Position numbers and translations under genes: made by a program. From Trachythela sp. YZ-2020 (Eukaryota; Cnidaria; Anthozoa; Malacalcyonacea; Clavulariidae): a stretch of DNA of 64,000 bases. The first letter of the stretch is position 1, and each line of letters opens with the position of its first letter. Location: NCBI GenBank assembly GCA_016169945.1, contig JADLSH010000099.1, forward strand, positions 496,001 to 560,000, given 5' to 3'. Of the stretch, positions 52,801-63,224 are shown piece by piece. The notes beneath the pieces are model-generated. The model saw nothing but the letters and a program-made list of their open reading frames with translations. It was not told the DNA's origin and searched no databases.

Positions 52801-55800
52801 CGACAATATAACAACGTGTAAAGAGACAAGTGAATAAATAAAACACGGCCCAAAGTCAATAAAGATTTGTTAATGAGATGTTATCAGCCAATCAACGCTC
52901 GCGATTTTCTGTTCTAATTGGTAAATTCCACTGATAATATGCAGCGTGGGCTCCGAGGTAGTAGAAATGGTGGCAGAGAACGCTTTTATTTAGTTTATTG
53001 TTGATTTTTACTTTTCTCATGGGCTGTTAATATGTATTCATACGGCTTATTAGGAACTGTTTTATAATTGTCCCAGGTTGAAGCATTTATCGCTGTGTTT
53101 CAAAGGCCTTTTCATTCAAAACAAGCGAAATATCGCGTGATTCCGTTCTTCGGCATGGCCTTGGTATCAAGACGTCGTACTATATTTTACGGTATTATTT
53201 TTGCATCCGCTTTATGGATTTTGTTCACAGTCGCGTTTTTCGTCAACGAACGAAATAGCACGTCGTATTACGAGAATATAGACTTCAATTCAGTGGAACT
53301 TGATAGAAAATTGCGAGATAAACGTGGATTCGCGAAGCACCCCGGCAACACAGCTCATTATGTATATGCTGACTATGATAAGACACCTCATCGCAATCCT
53401 AACCAACCAGGCGAGCTAGGTGTAGCTGTGTTTGCTGAGTCCTGGGAAAAGGATAAGGAGAATGAGGGCTACACACAGCATTCTTTTAACCGTTTTGTCA
53501 GCGACAAAATCTCCTTGGAACGAAATTTAAGAGATTTCAGGAATTCAAAGTAGGTTGAAATATTTCATTTAAAGGGACAGCCTTAGCCTATGGATAGACC
53601 CTAACGCTATTCTTTGTTAAAATTAATAAGAAATTGTGTTGTAATCTATATGTAGGTTGAGATTCCGCTAGGCCATTGCGGTGTATCGATATATGATAAT
53701 TATCGGTATTTTATAAATTGATAATTCCATTTTGATATTGCGTTTTTAAGAATGTTCCTATACCGAAAATGGGTCATTCCCCATCGCTCCCCTCCCTCTA
53801 TGGACGTCCTAATATATTTCCTAGTAGATTTTCACCCCCTCCTTCTGGACAGCACAAATTTCCTCTGTAGGGGTGGCGCAGATATTTTTTGAAACGACCC
53901 AATATCAAATTTTTCTCGATATTCTTTGTATTGAGCATGCACAACTGTATTAAAAGTTGATAAATTTCCTTAAATCTGTAAATTGTTCCAAACACATACA
54001 GCAATATTTTTCATTTTTGCCTTCTTTCCACATGCATCCAGCAAATGCACATTCCAAAAACACAAACTTTTGAAAATGGTCTCCAAGTGGAAGCTTTTGA
54101 AAGTGCAAGATTGCATAGGCTTAGGAAGCAACTTAAAGTTGGAGGGGGCACTTTGTCTTAAGGGCACCTCTTCTATTAGAAAATGGCACTTTTTCCATTG
54201 TTTTAGCTGGAGAAAAGGGGCCGGGGCACTATGAAGAAAACTTGGGCGCCACATGCCCCCTGTGCCCCCCCCTGGTTCCTACGCCACTGCAAGATTGCAT
54301 GGACACATAAATTTAAGACAGAACTTAATCAAAAGCGATATGCTTTATCTCTAGTTGAATATAATAATATTTATACATATAATATAAAAGTTAGCCAATG
54401 AACATAAAATCAGGCTTCTTTAAATTGCACATTGCAAAAATTGGAATCCTAAAAGTTCCATTGTGTAACAAGTTGAGAATCCTTTAAGCATGACTTTGAC
54501 AATCTGCAGTGATGCCAAGTCTCCCGGTTTCACCGGAAGTCTCCCGGTTTTGAACCTCCCCTAACGGTCTCACTGTGAACTAATCAAATCTCACGGTATT
54601 CACTTCTCACTGATCATATTCTTCAGCGAAAATACCAACAAGATAATTTAGATGCGTAAAATATGTAGACGACTAGATCTAAAGTCGTCTAACATCAGTA
54701 TCATTATTTCTGAGCCCTAACTATGTCTATTGAGTATACATGTACAGTATCAAGCTGACTATCACTAGTGATGGGCGATTACCGATTACTTGGTATCGAT
54801 ACCACCCGATACCAGGCCCAAATTGATTACTTTTAAAATTAGACATTTATTATAATCCTGTAGTTTTCATGGTTATTTCCAATAAAATTTACGTACTTTT
54901 TTGTATTTTGCTGCATTTATCAATTTAATCAAACTTCCTTTACTTTGTTTGACATTCTATCCACTTCCCTTATTAATATTCCTGACCTCCCCGACAGAAT
55001 TATAATGAAAAAAGCGAGAAATAACAGTCTGCTCTTTATTAAGTGACTTACATTTATTATGTTGAAAATTGGAGGATGTAATCGTTTGGGTAATCGATAC
55101 CTCGATACCTTTACGAAAAAGTAATCGGTATCGTATCAAATCCGATACTGGTGGTATCGCCCATCACTAACTATCACACACTTCTAACATGAAGTAACAG
55201 CCTCCTGTGCAAGACAGTACTCAAGGAATGCAGGCTTGCAGAAAACGATTGGCGAAGCAGGTCGAATCAGATTTTTCACACTTATTCCCAGATACTCATA
55301 CCCGGGACTTATGCTGTGGGACCGGGGACTTATATCCGGGGACTTATCCATCTGAGCCGGTAATCTCCCGGTTTTCGGGCCTTTCAGACTTGGCATCACT
55401 GAATCTGTATTCTTATTTGGCGGGCTAATTTTGTAAGCAAAATAGTTTCAAATCAACATCTCTCAAGTTGAAGCGCTTGCTCTTATTTCCCCCAATAGGT
55501 TTTCATATCAGGGTTCGTACAAAACTTGAAATTCGAAAACGAATTCTTTGTGCTTTAGCTTTTGTGCCTATAAGTTGAAGTAATTTTGTTCATATCTTAC
55601 AAATCTCTTTGAAATTAATTGATGTTACAATTTGAACAGTTTATTAACAGCCCTTTTTACATACTTCTAATGCCTCTTTTTCAGCCCTAAATAGTCCTTG
55701 AATTATCTGATACATGTAGTGGAAAGTCCTTGAATTTTATTCTTCCTGACCTGTACGAACCTCATTTGTGCTTGCTTAATAAACGATTTCATGTTTTCCC

Positions 55801-58800
55801 AGCATTTTGGCATATTGCTATTGAAAAGGATTTAGACATTATGGGGCGTTGACAAATAGATTTCGTCCCGCGATCACAGATTTGTTCTGCGATTGCTTTA
55901 AGCCCCCCCCCCCTCCCTCCCCCTACCCGTTGTGGACCAGTCAATGTCTTTTTTACACAGAAAAGTAAGTTTTTGTCCTGTTTATTTTGTAATCACAGAT
56001 TCTTTGCAACCCCCCCCCCCCCCGAGACGAAATCTATTTGTCAATGGTGCCAATACAGTACATGGACGTGGATTCGTTTTAAAAGTACTCTAAGCTAAAG
56101 TGCATGGATGTCCATACCTAGGGCCGTACTAAAGGGGGTGCCAAATAAAGTGAATAGATTTCAGCATGTTCTGGGGAGGATGTTGCTGGACCCCTTAACA
56201 TATCTACATAATATTTAAAGCAGTTTGAGAAGGTTATTTAAAGTTAAAAGCTATAGGACAGAGCCCAGCTGATTGTTCTAGAGGTTCACGAGTATGGAAT
56301 TCAGCTTTCTCAAGAATCTCAAGGAGCACCTGATCTCAAAGTAGTCAAATATCTCGACTCTGACAATGGAAAAGCACTAGGGTAGCAAATTTATTGGGGC
56401 TCCAGTGGCCCCAAACATTTCTGGGTGCAAGAAAAATCAACATGGCGGCAGATGTTAGCAATGTGAATTTTCACTTTTTGACGACCTTTTCTCAGTGAAC
56501 TCAATTTGTTAACCTGGAACGATAACAGGCGGTGAAAAGTGAAGCCAAAATAACAGTGCCTACGCCATCAAACGTGATTGATTTCACAACGGCCAAGTTC
56601 AAAATAAGTTCACGAAAATAGAAAAAAAACTTGGAAAGCTGTTAAAACCTGCACGATAGCTTATCTTATCCCATATTTTTATGGCTTTCATAAACTTTTT
56701 GCACAAACTAGCTTATACGCCTTATACGACTGACAAAAAACAAAATATTTTCGCTGTTTGAACAAAAACACTGAGAAAACTAACTTACTTCAGTCACTCA
56801 GTGACAAAGATATGTTTTCCTCCTAGTTTTCCTTCTGTAATCTTTTTTAGCCAGTTACAAAGTAGAAACTACTTCGATTTGCAAAAAAACTGTTGTTTTT
56901 TTTCAAAAAAATAACACAAAAATAGAGTTTACGTACGGACCGCGCAGTAAATAAGTTGTGGGGGACTGAAACTGACGTACGGACCGCGTGAAATTGACTT
57001 TTGAGGGACTGAAACTGACGTACGGACCGCGTAAAAGGACTGGGATTTAGGCTTCACTTTTTTCCGCCTGAATGATTGAATGTTATCGTTCCAGATATTA
57101 GAAATTTATGGAGTTCACTGCCTTTTCTACACTTTCAATGGAAAATCGTTCGTGAATACAAAAATCGTCCTTCGGACTCGTGCAATTTTGATCGTCTTTG
57201 AAAAACTCACTCGTGCATGTTTTTTCCAAATTGCACCCGAAACCATACTATTACCTATACTTACTGAATTGTGTCACTCTCTGATTATTATTTTGCCCCA
57301 GTCATACGTGAGAAGATAGCTTCCAGTTTGACAGTCACTTCCAGTGACTTCCTCCAATAGTGTTAGATTAACAAGAGATGGCCTGGAGATCAATAGAGAA
57401 TGGTTTAACAGAACTGATAGATATGTCCAGTACTGTATTATTACGTAGTTTAGTCATCCTGGTATATGTGATTAAATATGTGTAAAAATGTTGCCTTTCA
57501 AATTTTGCCACAAAAAATCGTTTGTCATCAGAAATCATTTTAATTTATACGACAATAGGACAAATGTTGGGCCTTAATCTATGTTAATCTATGTTTATTT
57601 TTCTGCAGATGTCGATGGAAGAAATACCCTCTTCACTTACCCAAAACAACCGTGATAGTATGTTTTCATAACGAAGCTTGGTCAACATTACTTCGAACCG
57701 TACACAGTGTAATCAATAGATCGCCACCTCATTTACTGGAGGAAATTATTTTAGTCGATGATGCGAGCACAAGAGGTAGGGAAAAGTCTGCAGTGTGGAA
57801 CTACCTAGTTATACTGTAATAGGGAGTTCATTCATTCCAAAAGTCTGTGTCCATAAGTGCATACGATAAGTATAAGGGGTATGCAATCTCACAGTGCAAT
57901 CTTTGCCAATCATGCTCACAGTATGCAATCTTTGCCAAAATCTATCACATATTTAATAATTATTGGATGAGGTTGAGCGTGATATCGAGAATTATCAAGG
58001 CGGAGGTTGTGTTATCTGCCGAAGCAGTAGACTGAGCCAGATAACACAAACGAGGCCATGATAATTCTCGATATCACGCGAAAACCGAATTCAATATTTA
58101 TTTTATTACGCGTTTTCAAGCCTATATTCAAGCCATAACAACATGTAGACACAACTTTTAGACATAAGTACATTGAAAGGGCTTCTATGATCCTTGCACA
58201 GCTAACTTTGTTGTTCTCTTAGTGTTTACAGCATCTTCGTCCAAACGTTTTTGCATGTCGCTGTCTGTTAGTGTTAGCGAGGCGAACCTCGCCATTTTTG
58301 CTAAGTTTTTCCTTTTTGTATAAAAACAAACCGTTTTTAATGGCGCGGCGACTATTTTCTGTAGAGGTGACGTCATATCTACATGTAGAAAACTATTATT
58401 TGCAGGTGTGACGTCGTGATTACAAATATCAAAATGTATTTGTAGGCCAGCAGCCAATCAAAACCGAGATTGTGTATGTAATGCGTAATAATACACATTC
58501 ATAACACATCTTATGTTGTGTTTCCCCCGTGCCCCCCTGGTAGAACGGTCTTAGCTAGGATTTTGGGCGTGTTTCTAAATTTTCAGGCCATGTACCTGGC
58601 AATTTCCCAGATTAGCCAAAAGCAAGGTTCCAGTTATGCTCGCGTTAAGAGCAAATACAAGGCCAGCATACGCTCATATGTCGCACTGACACTGACATTA
58701 CAATGAATTATTTTAGGGACTCTTGGCATTTAAGGCTACCTTACAGTTGCCATTACATATATCCACCTGAACATGAAAACATCACAGATCACTTTAACAA

Positions 58801-60716
58801 TTTCCACAAACTGGGTTTTACAAACTTTCTAACGACATAAATAGAAGCAACTTCTGTTTGTTGTAATTCTGTAATGTATACCGGGTGGGGCAAAAAAAAG
58901 TACGACTGTTTCATTTAGTATAACTTAAAAACTAAAAGAGCTATTACACTTAAACAAGCTTCTTTGCATTCAGCGATGTCTAATGTAAATTTTGATATAT
59001 GCCATGTGCATTTTCATGCAATATTGACTGAGATAGCTGCGTTTAAACTTGACTAAACGCTTTTGGAACGGTCGAGAATCAGCTAAAAACGGCCTATTAA
59101 ACTAATTTTATAACCGTTACCATTTTATCGTAAGTATTATTTAAATGAAGTGAAGTTGAAGTTAGAAATGTTTCTTGAATAGATATGCTCTTTTATTCTA
59201 ACATTTGGCCTTCTAACTTCAACTTCACTTCATTGAAACGAATACTTGCGTAAAAATGCTAATGGTTATCAAATTATTTAATAGGCCATTTTTAGCTAAT
59301 TCTCGACACTTCCAAAAATGTTTACTCAAGTTTAAACGCGGCTATCTCGGTCAATGTTGCATGAAAATGCACATGGCACATATCAACATTTAAGTTAGAC
59401 ATCGCTGAATGCAAAGGAACTTGTTTAAATGTAATAGTTCTTTTAGTTTTTAAGTTATACTAAATCAAACCCCCCAATTTTTGCCCCATCCGGTATACAT
59501 TTTCGTTCGAATATTCCATCTACGAGCACCTACTACTATAACTTCTATCGAACGAGATGCCGAGTAAAAAATCTTGATATTTACCCATACCTAATACTGG
59601 CATCACTCCCGTCATATATACCGAACTTGCGGTTAATGCTCTGTTGATCAGTTGGTTAGAGCGCTGCACCGGAATCGCAGGGCCGCAGGTTCAATTCAAC
59701 CAGCACTTGTGGTGTCGTGGTCACCACGCTTGCCTTTCAAGCTGGGAGACCCGGGTTCAATCCTTGGTCGGACCTCTACTCATGGTCTTAAAATAATTGA
59801 GGAGAAAGTGCTACCTTTACATTGACATCAGTAAATGGTTAGACTTTCGCGTCTTCTTGGATAAGGACGCGTTACCTCGGATCCCCTATCAATTGGGCAA
59901 TAGCCTGTTGGGAAATCCGCTCACCAATGAGCGAGAAACTCAATAAACTCAATAAACTCAAACTCAATTCCTGCCAGAGGGCCTAAGTTGCATTTTTCAC
60001 AACTGCTCCTGGCTAAGTCTAAAAATGTATATAAATTTTCGTTCGAATATTCCATCTACAACACCTATATTACCATAAGTAGCAACAGTCTATTTTATAA
60101 GCTGACACGGCTTTATATAAATAATCAAGCCACGTTCGCTATATTTTGCCGTGTTTTTCCATTTTTGGCCATGGACACGGTCAACACGACCTTCTAGCTA
60201 AGACCCTGTCTGGTAGTGACAGAGAATCTGAAGTAATCGAAACTATATATTAGGTCTAAAATCACTTACACATTGCATTGGTTATTAAAATACTCTTATT
60301 TATTAAACAGTGCATAAAATCTTTCATTCCATTTCAGATGAAGTAAAAGAAAAATTGGATATATACATGAAAACTCTTGCTACCTCAGTGATAATTATCA
60401 GACTGCCAAAACGAGAAGGTTTAATCAGAGCGAGGTTAACCGGAGCTGCCGCAGCGAAGGCAGAAGTAATTACATTTCTTGATGCACATTGTGAGTGCAC
60501 CATTGGCTGGCTAGAACCATTACTAACTCGCATTGCTGAGAACAAGTCTAATGTTGTAATGCCAGTTATTGATGCTATTGGTGATAAAGATTTTAAGTAC
60601 AATAGTGTAAATGAGCCATTTCAACGAGGAATATTTCGCTGGAGGTTGGAGTTTGGTTGGAAACCAATACCTGCATATGAAATGAAAAGAAGGAAAGATG
60701 AGACAGATGGAATAAG
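49533..60716 (+). CDS. GALNT: Polypeptide N-acetylgalactosaminyltransferase (GALNT), 5' exons, 3' end off window
   Basis: This enzyme family adds GalNAc from UDP-GalNAc to Ser/Thr in the Golgi to start mucin-type O-glycans. The exons supported are a choice of first exon (49533-49882 or 53155-53549), then 57609-57775 and 60338-60716. The catalytic GT-A fold starts [20 protein letters not shown], continues [20 protein letters not shown] and ILVDDAST, then in the next exon [20 protein letters not shown] and LDAHCE. The DAH is the Mn-binding DxH motif. It ends visibly at [16 protein letters not shown] and [10 protein letters not shown], before the substrate-loop and ricin-type lectin exons, which must lie to the right. 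Splice phases agree throughout (2, then 1, then 2). The type II membrane anchor is in the first exon. I cannot name the paralogue. Confidence 0.92.
50264..50560. mobile_element. MITE built of GGCGATTTAA decamers, 6-bp TSD
   Basis: Inverted ends AGGCCTGCTCTGGGAC / GTCCCAGAGCAGGCCT are flanked by TAATAT (50258-50263; 50561-50566). The interior is almost entirely repeats of GGCGATTTAA and GGCGAGTTAA (more than 20). It sits in the GALNT intron. Confidence 0.9.
50567..51955. other. GALNT intron, no gene; two GGGGGCCATATTTC-type patches
   Basis: Patches at ~50990-51025 and ~51590-51670 share CCATATTTCC / CATATTTCATAGGAATTTGG and may be eroded ends of one element. No exon is supported. Confidence 0.45.
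51956..52330. mobile_element. 375-bp hAT-like MITE, 8-bp TSD with one mismatch
   Basis: Ends CAGGGCCTTTTTTAA / TTAAAAAAGGCCCTG. Flanks GCACGAAG and GCACGACG. C-rich subterminal blocks. Same family as 40836-41068. Confidence 0.85.
52331..53154. other. GALNT intron / possible promoter region of alternative exon 1b
   Basis: No exon is seen. A polypyrimidine tract ending TTGTCCCAG at 53076 could be a splice acceptor, which would make 1b a second exon with an untranslated leader upstream. ATTGG / CCAAT-like motifs occur at ~52740-52920, but I cannot show promoter activity. Confidence 0.35.
53155..53549 (+). CDS. GALNT: GALNT first coding exon, alternative 1b
   Basis: The ATG at 53155 begins [20 protein letters not shown], a basic tail followed by a membrane helix (about residues 9-30) and a stem with an NST glycosylation site. 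The same conserved region as in 1a follows but is clearly diverged: [15 protein letters not shown]-like [18 protein letters not shown] and RDFRNSK. The donor is GTAGGT at 53550, phase 2, identical to 1a. It therefore encodes a different membrane anchor and stem for the same catalytic domain. Alternatively, one of the two is the orphan of a duplicated gene. Confidence 0.85.
53550..54506. other. GALNT intron; eroded repeat 53800-54290
   Basis: Diffuse C-rich and G-rich patches (GGTTCCTACGCCACTGC-type end near 54282) suggest a decayed MITE, but I cannot pair its ends convincingly. The overlapping open frames at 53970-54254 look like artefacts. Confidence 0.35.
54507..55401. mobile_element. hAT-like element, host of a nested hAT MITE
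   Basis: CAGTGATGCCAAGTCTCCCG at the left. Inverted CTTGGCATCACTG at the right. AATCTG is repeated on both sides (54501-54506; 55402-55407). Both ends have CTCCCGGTTTT repeats. It is split by 54766-55169. Confidence 0.8.
54766..55169. mobile_element. Nested hAT MITE, perfect 8-bp TSD
   Basis: TAGTGATGGGCGATTACCGA and inverted GGTATCGCCCATCACTA. TSD ACTATCAC (54758-54765; 55170-55177). GGTATCGATACC-type palindromes lie near both ends. Confidence 0.92.
55849..56044. mobile_element. ~196-bp inverted-repeat MITE with poly-C core
   Basis: TTGACAAATAGATTTCGTC at the left is inverted as GACGAAATCTATTTGTCAA at the right. Long C runs and ATCACAGATT repeats lie inside. Confidence 0.8.
56514..57094. 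mobile_element. ~580-bp TIR element in GALNT intron
   Basis: CTGGAACGATAACA is inverted as TGTTATCGTTCCAG. Next inside are GGCGG...AAAAGTGAAGCC and its inverse, the right copy being offset by a 10-bp extra block. A GACTGAAACTGACGTACGGACCGCG repeat-like phrase (shortened form GACGTACGGACCGCG) occurs twice near 56970-57030. Confidence 0.7.
57609..57775 (+). CDS. GALNT: GALNT catalytic exon (start of GT-A domain)
   Basis: Acceptor TTTTCTGCAG, donor GTAGGG. Encodes [19 protein letters not shown] then [20 protein letters not shown] and [11 protein letters not shown], the nucleotide-binding first strand and the HNEA..TLLRT block that define GalNAc-transferases. Enters in phase 2 and leaves in phase 1. 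Confidence 0.93.
57977..58079. repeat. ~100-bp imperfect palindrome
   Basis: GCGTGATATCGAGAATTATC at the left is inverted as GATAATTCTCGATATCACGC at the right, with GTGTTATCTG / CAGATAACAC inside. MITE-like, in the GALNT intron. Confidence 0.88.
58879..59495. mobile_element. 617-bp Tc1/mariner-type foldback MITE, TA TSD
   Basis: TACCGGGTGGGGCAAAAA and TTTTTGCCCCATCCGGTA, flanked by TA. The arms are ~290 bp, nearly the whole element, leaving a small loop at ~59150-59220. Relatives: 6188-6860 and a fragment at ~10770. Confidence 0.88.
59636..60040 (+). mobile_element. tRNA-derived SINE interrupted by a second SINE
   Basis: The outer element begins GCTCTGTTGATCAGTTGGTT and is cut within its B-box (GCAGGTTCAATTC). 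It resumes at 59971 with CTGCCAGAGGGCCTAAGTTG. The TSD of the inner insertion is TCAATTC (59691-59697; 59964-59970). Confidence 0.8.
59698..59963 (+). mobile_element. Inner tRNA-Glu-like SINE
   Basis: tRNA-like head GTGGTGTCGTGGTCACCACG, anticodon-arm-like CCTTTCAAG (TTC, Glu-like), B-box GGGTTCAATCC, a ~150-bp body and a tail of (AACTCAAT)-type repeats. It lies in the outer SINE's promoter. Confidence 0.75.
60338..60716 (+). CDS. GALNT: GALNT catalytic exon with DxH metal site
   Basis: Acceptor ATTTCAG, donor GTAAAG. Encodes [54 protein letters not shown] (Asp and His of DAH bind the UDP-GalNAc metal) and [20 protein letters not shown]. Enters phase 1, leaves phase 2. The next exon is beyond what I could find in the window. 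Confidence 0.93.
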
Positions 60717-60743
60717 GTAAAGTGTTTAGAATAAGGTTTAAAA

Positions 60744-61048
60744 ACAGACGAGCAAGTTTCCCTTGACAACTTTTATTTGCCTGTGTGTATGACGAAAATT
60801 GACAAGTTTTCCTTGACAAGGAGCCTTGCTTAAAAGCTAGTCATACCAGCTTTTGAACAACGAAGATTGTTTGTGTGTACGGCCAACAAGGAAAACTTGA
60901 CAAGGATATGCGCAGTACGCCACTGCACACTCATCTTTAGGCACTATATGGCAGATATAGATGCAGTATTCATTAATATATATGCTTGCCGTATACACGA
61001 AGAAATAAACTCGTCAAGGAACTTGTCAAGGAAGACTTGCTCGTCTGT
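60744..61048. mobile_element. ~300-bp inverted-repeat MITE (CAGACGAGCAAG ends)
   Basis: ACAGACGAGCAAG / CTTGCTCGTCTGT ends with repeated TTGACAAG and CTTGTCAA words along both arms. TSD not resolved. Confidence 0.7.
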
Positions 61049-61386
61049 ACGGGGCTTAAGATTTAAAAATTGGAACCCAGTATCACAAATTGGAACCCAG
61101 TTTTGAGGACATCTTCTGGACATGTTATGAAAACGGCCGCTTTTATGCCTTTTAAATAACCATTGTCAATATATAAAAAATGTTATCTTCAAAAAATCAT
61201 TGTAAAACTCATTAATAATTCATGATGAAAACACAAACGAAATCATGAGCGTGAATGAATTTGTATGTCTGATACAGAATCATGCTGATTTACATAAACT
61301 TTAAGTTCAATTTTCTGAACAAATATCATTCATTTATTTTAAATTGTTGAAGAATACGAATGTTCTCATCAAGACGTTTCACAAGC

Positions 61387-61487
61387 TATTTACAACATGA
61401 GCGGCAGTGTTGTATCGGATATACAAAATCTCGTCTTCGACTCGAGTTTGTATATCCGATACAACACTGCCGCTCATGCTGTAAATA
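61387..61487. repeat. 101-bp palindrome, 41-bp arms
   Basis: The arms begin TATTTACAACATGAGCGGCA and pair with a single mismatch around a 19-nt centre (ATCTCGTCTTCGACTCGAG). Confidence 0.92.
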
Positions 61488-61782
61488 TAGTACATAAAAG
61501 CTTTTAAAAGGTGTTACAGCATTAAAGGAAATAACCGATATTTCGTGTTAAACGTTGTAATACGAAATGCGTTGAATACTCTCGCTCATTTGGAAATACA
61601 CCTTTCTCGCTTTTTTGCGAGATTTACGAAGAAAAGTTAGTGAGGCTAATTGGCCAAAATGTCAGAGCAATATCCACGTGGGACATTTACTCTGGCCTGG
61701 GAATCGAAATACACAAATTGTACACCAATCCGTTCCACTTATCACTTGAAAATGTAGCAAGTGATATTCTGGAGATCATGGT

Positions 61783-61848
61783 ATGAATCCTAAACAGGGG
61801 GCACGTTAGGACTAGAGAGTCTTAACGTGCCCCCTGTTTAGGATTCAT
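61783..61848. repeat. 31-bp-stem hairpin with 4-nt loop
   Basis: ATGAATCCTAAACAGGGGGC... pairs with its complement over 31 bp with one mismatch, loop AGAG. Confidence 0.92.
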
Positions 61849-62110
61849 GGCTGCCAATTTTGACAGGCCAAGGCAAAATTTCCCAGTACCCAAGGATCTC
61901 AAAATTCAAAACACATCCTGGAGCCCTCGAGTTCTAAAGTTTCTGAAGGCTATGTCTTGACAAGTTTCAAAGTAACTGTGCATTCACTGAAGTTTACTAA
62001 ATATTTATATTGATTATTCAAGACTAAATATTAACAAACATTTCAACGAACAACTAACTTTTGCGAACAACTAACTACAATAAATAAGTGTGAAAATAAT
62101 ATAAGAATGG

Positions 62111-62824
62111 CAGACCTGGAAAAGTGTTCAATGTTCCTCGGATCCTAAATTTGCCTTTTTCAAATGTTCCTCAATTTCGGCTCAAAAGTGCGTAAGAACA
62201 ATGAAAAGATTGACCGTGTGTTGCGTGTGCAACAATAAAGGTGTGATAGTTTCCAATTCAATCTATATTGAGACGCCATCTTTAATTATTTGTAATATAC
62301 ACAATTATACACAGAAGAAAGCCATAAAGACCATTGTATATGAGGAACTGAACATTCCTCGATCCTCAGTCCAAAAGCACTTTCCAAACAACACAATCAT
62401 GTAAAGTTACGCGCTGAATTTCCAGGTTGTTGACTGCATAATTGAGCTTCTTCACAACATAATGATAAGGAAGTTCCAAACCAAAAATATGTTCCTCACA
62501 GCATAAGTCAGGCTCTGTACGATTGCATGTTATTTATACACTGTCAGACTGATGTCAGAAGACAGCTTCCTCAGAGAATATTTCAGCTCAGGAAGTTCCT
62601 CAGATGAAATATTGAGGAACAATATTCCTCTCGCTTTTCACAAGAAGAACACTTCCCAATCTCAAAATAGGCTCAAATGGTAGATAATTACATACGATTC
62701 CTTAAAATTCTCCCTTGATTGCCTAAAGTACGCGTGAAAAATTCAAAATGTTCATCAATCGTGTTGCTAAGGCAAATGTTCCTCAGGATCTAGGATCCCA
62801 AGATCCCACTTTTTTCCAGGTCTG
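62111..62824. mobile_element. 714-bp hAT-like MITE
   Basis: CAGACCTGGAAAA / TTTTCCAGGTCTG ends, flanks AAGAATGG and AAGAATGC (8 bp, one mismatch). Many ATGTTCCTC / GAGGAACAT words inside. The open frame at 62201-62404 has no features. Confidence 0.85.
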
Positions 62825-63042
62825 AAGAATGCCACATCTTGCAAGTTGTTACGTATATTTACGTTACAGTATACGGGCCATAACACGCTAATGAAATAAT
62901 GAACACGCAAAGAGGTCTACAACGAACACTTTAAATGCGCTGTGTTGTTTAATTCACGGAAAACCACTTCAGTCATGCATGCATCAACACAACGAAACAT
63001 TTTCTGATACATATCGCGTGCTAATACACGTGGCCATTCTAA

Positions 63043-63221
63043 AGGCTGATTTCCATTCAGTGCAAAATGCCGCGCGATCGACCTTTTGCGATCGATTTCT
63101 TTTGAATTATGAGCCCTCGACTGGAACGGATCCGGTCGAGGGCTCATAATTCAAAAGAAAACGATCGCAAAAGGTCGATCGCGCGACATTTTGCACTGAA
63201 TGTCTGAATGGAAATCAGCCT
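63043..63221. mobile_element. 179-bp near-perfect foldback MITE, TAA TSD (Harbinger-like)
   Basis: AGGCTGATTTCCATTCAG inverted at the right, flanked by TAA (63040-63042; 63222-63224). The arms pair along almost their whole length through CGATCGACCTTTTGCGATCG and GAGCCCTCGACTGGAACGG-type centre. Confidence 0.88.
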
Positions 63222-63224
63222 TAA

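Noticed and set aside
59636..59760. Pair of tandem tRNA genes
   Set aside because: Both heads belong to SINEs, one inserted in the other; the tRNA folds are incomplete and flanked by a TSD.
61783..61848. microRNA precursor
   Set aside because: 4-nt loop and uninterrupted 31-bp stem are atypical; a MITE-like hairpin is simpler.
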